24,084 nt of DNA from Podaxis mareebaensis. Its lineage: Eukaryota; Basidiomycota; Agaricomycetes; Agaricales; Agaricaceae. Of this stretch, positions 18,261 to 24,084 are shown piece by piece (position 1 is the stretch's first letter; the number at the start of each line of letters is the position of its first letter). The stretch spans positions 1-24,084 of the forward strand of contig JAEUWP010000438.1 of the NCBI GenBank assembly GCA_018524725.1. The letters are read 5' to 3'. Both the position numbers and the translations under genes were made by a program. The notes beneath the pieces are model-generated. The model saw only the letters and a program-made list of their open reading frames with translations, was not told where the DNA came from and searched no databases.

Positions 18261-19124
18261 TTGAGATGCTCAAATATAAGTTGGACAAATGCCCCAGGTG
18301 TTATGAACCAGCCTGGTACCTCCCACTGCAACATCATTTACCATGCATTAATCCATGAGCTTGGACTTCCCAATGCCTCTCGTTCCACCACTCAAGATAC
18401 AGGTATATTGGCTGAAGACTCAATCCGCTACTGCAATGAAGCTTTTGCCAATTGTCGCCTCCTTGGCCACGCCTCCTTATTCTCTGAAGACTGGCCAATG
18501 CCTGGACCACTCTTCTATGAAACCAATTGAATGATGACTGAAATACTATGTATCGCTTGGGAGAATGCTCCCTTCACTCACGCCTTTGATCCTGATGGAT
18601 TGTACATCCAGACGATCCATAACAACTTCGACTCCACCTGGGCCCATGGCTGGAAGATGATTCCTTATGCTGGAGAACCCATAGTATTCCTCCATGCTTA
18701 CATGATGTATCTGCCCAAGGTTGTCCCGCATATTATCAAATATGAAGTCGCCCATGGATTCTACTTTCGAGAAGTAGAAGTCTATCGCGTCGATCCTAAC
18801 TCCGACGAGCCTCTGGCCATCCCTCCCCGTTGTACCCAGCTTCCACCACTCCATAGCATTGACTCCAATGTCCCAGGTATCGACGAGTCAAACCCAGAAG
18901 AACCCATCGGTGATCCTCCTCCATATCCACTGCCATATGTCACTGCTGACATATCATCATCATCGTCATCGTCCCCACACTGCAGCCTCATCTTCCTTCA
19001 TGAAGATTCCCCTGACTCATTACCCTCCGTAGGTAACTTCACCATCCCCAGTTCTGCCTCATCTCCCAACTCTTACTCCTCTGACTCCTCTGACGGACAT
19101 CTTCACCCTGATATGGACTTGTAA
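18261..19124 (+). pseudogene. Unrecognised Ser-rich-tailed protein interrupted by one TGA
   Basis: A single frame runs from 18261 to TAA 19122, broken only by TGA at 18528-18530, directly before an ATGATG. Upstream text (GTSHCNIIYHALIHELGLPN, YCNEAFANCRLLGHASLF, WPMPGPLFYETN) and downstream text (CIAWENAPFTHAFDPDGLYI, AHGWKMIPYAGEPIVFLHAY, HIIKYEVAHGFYFREVEVYR) both look like folded protein. The tail from about residue 120 of the second part is Ser/Pro/Asp-rich with a Ser run encoded by TCATCATCATCGTCATCG. Translation from 18531 alone would give 197 residues. The upstream end may be spliced (GCCCCAG|GTGTTATG near 18298), but I could not settle it. No known family; a repeat-element protein is possible. 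The stop codon is followed at once by TAATAAA, a polyadenylation-like motif. Confidence 0.5.
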
Positions 19125-19583
19125 TAAACCACTAAATAGTTCCCCTTCCATATCTCTACTACAGACTCTTTGTCTAGTATCAGTATATCCCAAATGAACT
19201 CAGACTTGAACCATTTCCTTAGTTAGTAGTTTCCTTTCTAGTTTCATTCTCTATTCTTGTCTAGTTTCTATTCTCATCTCGCTCTGCTCCGTAGTTATGC
19301 TTCTATTGACTCTCGGACTCATAGCCTTACTTCATCATAGTTACCAGATTCAGACCTTAGAAGTAAAGCTTAAATAGCCACTTGTGTACTGGAAGCGCAA
19401 GCTTCCTATATTCTCAAATTCAGAATATTGCTCTCGCTTTATCTCTGGATTGATGTTAGCTCACGATCAGTGTGGTAGTAAAACTCTCTATTGGTCATAT
19501 CCTCGACTGATAGAAGTTCGACCTCTGAGTGTGCTTAACTGGACACTTGCCTCGCCACCTACTTACCATGATCCTTCTTGCTA
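19125..19583. other. Downstream region without gene
   Basis: Begins with AATAAA at 19126 and a pyrimidine-rich stretch with an imperfect direct repeat of CTAGTTTCNTTCT type near 19238-19290. This probably includes the 3' untranslated part of the preceding gene. CpG frequency is still ordinary here, in contrast with the sequence beyond 19.68 kb. Confidence 0.4.
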
Positions 19584-19668
19584 GATCCTAGTGCCTCTGC
19601 GAACCATCTAGTGAGATAGCTGCCCCCTAGCAAAGCTTAGGCGACTGGTGATAAGGACCAGCCTAACA
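19584..19668 (+). repeat. 85-nt inverted repeat, left arm
   Basis: GATCCTAGTGCCTCTGCGAA and the following 65 nt match the reverse complement of 24000-24084 with three differences by eye. Two of the three are CG here against CA or TG in the other arm. Similarity ends abruptly at TAACA on the inner side. The outer extent is unknown, because the right arm runs into the end of the window. Confidence 0.85.
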
Positions 19669-19754
19669 CCAGGACTCGAAAATTACAAATGTTCATGGGA
19701 ACCTTTCACTATATGTATTAGGTGCCCAGGGCAACAGGCAGTGGCCAGGGTGGA

Positions 19755-19799
19755 CCAAAAACGAAAAGAAAAGTTCAGAACCAAAGGGAACTGAACAAG
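19755..19799 (-). repeat. Dispersed short repeat, copy 1
   Basis: Reverse complement begins CTTGTTCAGTTCCCTTTGG and continues through TTCTGAACTTTTCTTTTC. It matches 21361-21407 on the plus strand at about 85% with one gap. Weaker similarity seems to extend some 30-40 nt upstream. Probably two degraded copies of one repeat in opposite orientation. Confidence 0.5.
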
Positions 19800-21360
19800 T
19801 CAGGGTTTGATTCAGTGAGATAGTGGCCTGGCACCAGCCTCCACCAATCCTTCAGCTAGCATGTCAGTGGTCAGGTCGGGGTTAGTTTCAGGTGCATCAG
19901 GTCCTGGCAAGGCAGGACAGTCCTGCCCCCAGGGTCTAGCGATATATGTTTTTCCTGGTGGATATTGAGTAGCAGGTGGATAGTCTAGACATCCACTGAC
20001 ATGTATTCCAATAAGTATTTGAATACACCAATGCCCTGAGGGGCAGTTTTTCTGAGCTCCATACCTTGAATATTCTGCAGAATTTTCTTGTGTGAGTTCA
20101 GGCTCCCTATGCTGGGTTGATTCAAGGTATATCCAAAGTTGGCCTCCAGCCACTCAAGCAGCTGAGGGATTGGTGCCTTGGCACAGGCATAAATCTAAAG
20201 CCATCTCTAGTTTTCTTGTTATATCATCCATAGTTCCAGCTCTTCACATTTCTTAGAGAATTATTGCTACACAAGGTACAGGTAGCACTGATATGTACTA
20301 TGTATGTACAGCGTCATATAGGACCATACTGACTTGTGATTGTAGACAGAGTTATTATCATTGATGATGATCTGCTGCTGTTCCCTGAAGGCTTTACTTG
20401 ATATCAAGTCACACCATGGCTCAGTGTTGAGACCACTATTCACATAGATGAATTTTAAGACATCACTCAGTAGTGCATCCATTATTCTCACATAATAGAT
20501 GTTTGTTGTTTATAGACAGCTTCAGCAATTAATGAGGAATTACATGAGGGGGTAGCTTGCAAACATGAGGTGTCTGGGGATATTCAGCTCATACAGGTCA
20601 TTCAGGAGATGTTTTGGGAAAGCAGTGGTTCAGCACAGTCCTCACTGTTGAGGAATGAATCAGCATCATGCTTATGCATATACTTGCCATTGGCAGTACA
20701 TGCTGCATCCTTGACATGTACACTCTGCATTGACAGAGCAAATGTATTTTTAGAACCCTCCATAGCTTCATGCTATGATTAGATTGATCTGTTTCTATTA
20801 ATATACTTGTAACACATATGTAGACATATGGCCTGTATTAGTATTACTCATATCCTCATGGTTTATGACTTGTAGAAATGTTTCTTGCACCTCATGACTC
20901 CTGTAGCATATGGTAGAGTCATGTTTATTCTATCTTTATCATTTACATGCATCTTACTCATGCTATACACACGTATTCTTTATGTTTCTGACTCATGCAT
21001 GTACAATACCCTATACCTAGTGTAGCTGCTCTCTATGGTATTTGAACCCTCATGTAGTAGCATTTACTTTCTTCACTGGAGTTTCATATTCCTTGTCTTC
21101 ACTTGACATCTAAGCTTTACTCTCAAACATTCCTTGCTACTTCCAATTCAGTCATATCTTCTCTGGTACTCCTACAGATTTGCCTTTCCCTCACTTATCA
21201 GGCTATCTTCCTGTTTGACCAGCCTCAGATTGTGAGTAACTAGTTTACTCTCCACTGACACAATACTAGTATAGCAGCAACATTGTTCTTTTCTTATCAC
21301 TCACTGACTGCTGGAGTGACAATGGGCACTACCCCATTATCAGCTGTCATATCTCCTGCA

Positions 21361-21407
21361 CTTGTTCAGATCCCCTTTGCTTCTGAACTTTTCTTTTCAA
21401 TTCTGGT
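21361..21407 (+). repeat. Dispersed short repeat, copy 2
   Basis: Plus-strand partner of 19755-19799: CTTGTTCAGATCCCCTTTGC followed by the shared TTCTGAACTTTTCTTTTC. The shared 18-mer makes chance unlikely. Confidence 0.5.
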
Positions 21408-22348
21408 ATATACCCAACAGTGGCACATGCAATGTGGACCAAGTACCAGCTCAATGCCAGTGGTAGGTATGTATGGCTCACCTTCTAAACTCATTCATCA
21501 CTGATGAGCTTTCCATGGTGTTTCACTATCCCTTTCCTCCCATGCACCCAATATTCATCTTGGGTCATATAAACCTCATCAGCAAAGTTGCCCATAATGT
21601 TTCTGTGGGGCAGTGGAGTCATGTAGGACATGATGTGCAGATGCCAACAAGTCTGAAAGACACTGATGTTGAAGCCTTACTAGGGGAATGCCTCAACCTT
21701 GGCTCTCTAGAGGGTGGCAGAGGCATCACAAATGTGATAACCAAGAAAGACTGTGTGAACAGTTAAAGGCAGAAAGATCAGAATGATCTCCTAGTGAGTT
21801 ATCCTTGACTATTAATCACTGATATGCTAGCCCACCTGGATTCTTGGAAGCTTCCTTGCACTGGGCAAAAGCCAAATGCCCGGATCCAAGAAATGTTTGA
21901 TCTGAGGACTGCCAATCCAGAAAACTCATTGGCTCAGGGTGCTACAGACAGTGCAACTCACCATCTTTCCATCAATGCTGCTGTAATCCCCAAACTCCAA
22001 GAAACATGGCAGATGTGTGGCCTTTGTTTGGTATCAAGGTTACCAAAGATGAAGATATGACTCCATAGATGTCAACTTCTTCATACCCCAGAAATGGATA
22101 ATACATATTATATTATTGTGTACTGATTTTGCTGAGGTAGGTATATCAGTGACAATGTGCTTTGACAGTCATGTTGGCAGTGTGATTTACAGTTGTTTTG
22201 TCTATTGAATGTGTGAGTCATTTCAAATGATGGTAAGTGGACTTTGCTGATACTGTTGGCCTTTCAAGCCAACTATGGCACACCAACATGGACAAAAATA
22301 ATATGGCACACCAATGTGGTGTTATTTCTGCTGGAATATTCAGTATCA

Positions 22349-22451
22349 AAAAGTGTCAGCAATTTTGAAAAGTGTCAGAAATTAAAAAGTGTCAGCAATT
22401 TTAGGACACTGAAAAGTGTCAGAAATCTTCAATGCACTCAAAAAGTGTCAG
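22349..22451 (+). repeat. Five irregularly spaced AAAAGTGTCAG motifs
   Basis: Exact copies of AAAAGTGTCAG start at 22349, 22368, 22385, 22412 and 22441. Some are followed by CAATTTT and others by AAAT. Spacing of 19, 17, 27 and 29 nt shows a degraded tandem array. It lies inside a fortuitous open frame and may be the tandem part of a decayed repeat element. Confidence 0.7.
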
Positions 22452-22853
22452 ACTTTGGCAAACAAAGTCAAACATCATCAGCCCAAGCTGACCTCAGTCA
22501 GTTGTCTGGCCTCTGGGGGTTGAGGCTTCAACCACTAAGGTCTAAATTATACATCATTCTGTTTGTATCATTCAGGGCTTTTGAATGGTGTAAATTTTAT
22601 GACACCTACAGCAATGTGGGAGGATGTGTGGCCTCTGGACTTGACAAAAGTCCATCTGAAGCTGGGATTGATGGGATTAATGGGCCATCAATCTTGGCTT
22701 AGGTTCTCCTGCTGCACATGTACCTGGCCTCTGGGATCTCACAAGGTCCTACCAATCCACAGATAGACATTCTAGTTCTATTACTTGGCAAGACTATAGT
22801 CTACCTGTTATCCATATCATATCAAATGTCATCAAGTGAGTGGTATAGAATTA

Positions 22854-22914
22854 AGAGTAAGGAGTAAGGAATAAGGAGTAATTAAAAGTGAGTAAGGAGT
22901 AAGGAGTAATAATT
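22854..22914 (+). repeat. GGAGTAA-type microsatellite
   Basis: Repeats of AGTAAGG / GGAGTAA with variants (GGAATAAGG, AATTAAAAG) over about 60 nt. Purely A/G/T on this strand; no gene context. Confidence 0.7.
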
Positions 22915-23999
22915 AAAGCAGCAGTATGAAGGGTATCTAGGACTAATATGGCTAGCTAGTATGTTCAAAACCCAAGTTCTTGATTTCCTGACCAGGGGTT
23001 ATCAAGCTGTGAGATGTCCAGACCAAATGAGAATGAGCTTGAAAGTGTCTGACTGATCTCATTAACATCATTCTCAGCAAGTGTAGCAGCTACACAATAA
23101 ATGTCAATATTGGATAAGAGACCCATAATGGCAAAATAAACTTACATCTTGTCAAGCATTGTCTTGGGCTACCTGTGTTGGCATGGTCTCTGGATCTGCT
23201 AGTACCCTGGTAGGTACCTGTTATGTAGAGACAGTATGGACATCGTCTCAGTGCAGAGAGATACTGTCCTAAGACAACCCAACACTATTAAGTTCCTGAT
23301 ACAGAACACCTGTCTGTTCTCCTGAGAGAACTAGAGGCTGGTTGGAAATCTCACAGGGACTGCCTAGGGAGAGATATGACTTGTAAGGTCACAGGCTACT
23401 CCATAGGTTTAGCTGTTATGCCAGTTATCCTGTTGAGGCAGGTAGAGCTCTCACACAGCAAGAAGATAGAGCAGAAGACAGTCCTGCTATTCTCATGCTA
23501 TGTACAAATGATCATAAAGCTAAGTTCTACTTACTTTACAAGCTATCTAAATACTAGAGCAATTGCTATTCTACATGTCCATATTGAGACACTCATAGTT
23601 ACTTTGGTGTTCTAATTATACTAGACCAAGCCTGAGGTAAGATGAGATCTGCAGAAGGTGGACTATTATTACACAAGGTATTACCAAGCCTGAGTACTAA
23701 ACATAGCATGACTTCAGAAGATCTGAGATGAGACTGATGACTGAGAGAGATGTTTAGACAAGAGAGGAGATGAAGACACAGGATGACAGGAAGATGAGAG
23801 ATAGAGGGGAAACAAGGGAGACAGTCAAAGCAGTGGCATAAGCAACAGTGGAACAGAGGAGTGTAACAGTACCAGAGTGACCTAGGTCACCATCATCCTC
23901 ACTATCTGTAACAACCAAAATTGGTGACTCTCTATGACTTGAAGCTAAAGGAGAAGATCCACACTCATAGGGCTCAAGGGGTTCAATGGATGGTGGAGA

Positions 24000-24084
24000 T
24001 GTTAGGATGGTCCTTATCACCAGTCACCTAAGCTTTGCTAGGGGGCAGCTATCTCACTAGATGGTTTGCAGAGGCACTAGGATC
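24000..24084 (-). repeat. 85-nt inverted repeat, right arm (runs off window)
   Basis: Reverse complement of this arm begins GATCCTAGTGCCTCTGCAAA and matches 19584-19668. The arm may continue beyond the last base of the window. The two CpG positions of the left arm are CA and TG here, consistent with its place in the CpG-poor zone. Confidence 0.85.

Larger units (their letters stand above)
19669..23999. other. CpG-depleted region without recognised gene
   Basis: About 4.3 kb between the inverted-repeat arms. I counted four CG dinucleotides in 20161-24084, against tens per kilobase in the Ser-rich coding region near 5 kb. Short frames exist on both strands (for example 19812-20153 minus, 21473-21766 plus, 22244-22702 plus), but none shows a known domain or codon pattern I would trust. 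Small repeats inside are listed separately. Best read as an old, methylated and deaminated repeat or insertion. Confidence 0.55.

Noticed and set aside
19640..19700. Pol III B-box-like sequence (TTCGAGTCC on the minus strand) suggesting a SINE
   Set aside because: No convincing A box at the right distance and no poly-A or T terminator pattern. The motif falls just outside the repeated arm.
19812..20153. Minus-strand 113-codon frame with plausible-looking text
   Set aside because: Lies in the CpG-free block. Other frames are also open, no domain is recognised and there is no upstream coding support.
22244..22702. 152-codon plus frame
   Set aside because: Consists largely of the AAAAGTGTCAG array and flanks, with no protein-like pattern.
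23754..24020. Minus-strand 88-codon frame at the window end
   Set aside because: Starts inside the inverted-repeat arm. No family, and the hydrophobic end is in CpG-poor low-complexity sequence.
1..24084. CRISPR arrays, tRNA or rRNA genes, bacterial operons
   Set aside because: No spaced identical repeats, no cloverleaf with matching A and B boxes, and no Shine-Dalgarno-led gene clusters; the content is eukaryotic.

Overview
This window looks like a decayed, repeat-rich stretch of a basidiomycete nuclear genome, most likely an agaricomycete. The reasons are the short phase-matched introns (about 49-61 nt, GTRNGY...YAG), the kinds of gene remnants (TKL-type kinase, F-box protein, monocarboxylate-type MFS carrier, fungal tyrosyl-tRNA synthetase, Brr2 helicase), CT-rich leader tracts and LTR-like repeats. 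The species assignment is inference; no rRNA or barcode gene is present.

Layout. 1-1020: no gene, several small inverted repeats and an A18 tract. 1086-2301 (+): TKL-type protein kinase pseudogene with five introns and three in-frame TGA stops. 2310-3480: no firm gene, a G-poor pyrimidine-rich tract and a possible minus-strand coding remnant. 3481-5789 (+): large unrecognised pseudogene (coiled-coil, then Ser/Pro-rich, then acidic). 5850-6466 (+): C-terminal part of tyrosyl-tRNA synthetase, broken. 6895-8112 (+): N-terminal helicase cassette of Brr2, broken. 8374-8790: open frame lacking ATG. 8866-9509 and 13886-14531: two LTR-like direct repeats. Between them lie an MFS carrier C-terminal remnant (minus strand, 10440-11151) and a nearly whole F-box gene broken by TGA codons only (11779-12939). 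14532-16989: no recognised gene. 16990-18023 (+): apparently intact two-exon gene with 33 perfect-length hexapeptide repeats. 18261-19124 (+): unrecognised gene with one TGA. 19584-24084: bounded by an 85-nt inverted repeat, no recognised gene, and almost free of CpG.

The gene remnants do not form a pathway. They are unrelated host genes, mostly partial, that keep their introns, so they arrived or decayed as DNA and not as processed retrocopies. Two observations tie the window together. First, stops are mainly TGA, often where an Arg codon is expected, which fits CGA to TGA change. Second, CpG loss is visible between LTR copies, between inverted-repeat arms and across the last 4 kb. Both suggest long-term cytosine methylation and deamination, or a RIP-like process. 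I did not find a defence, CRISPR, biosynthetic or other coherent new system. The most unusual items are the hexapeptide-repeat gene and the sharply bounded CpG desert.
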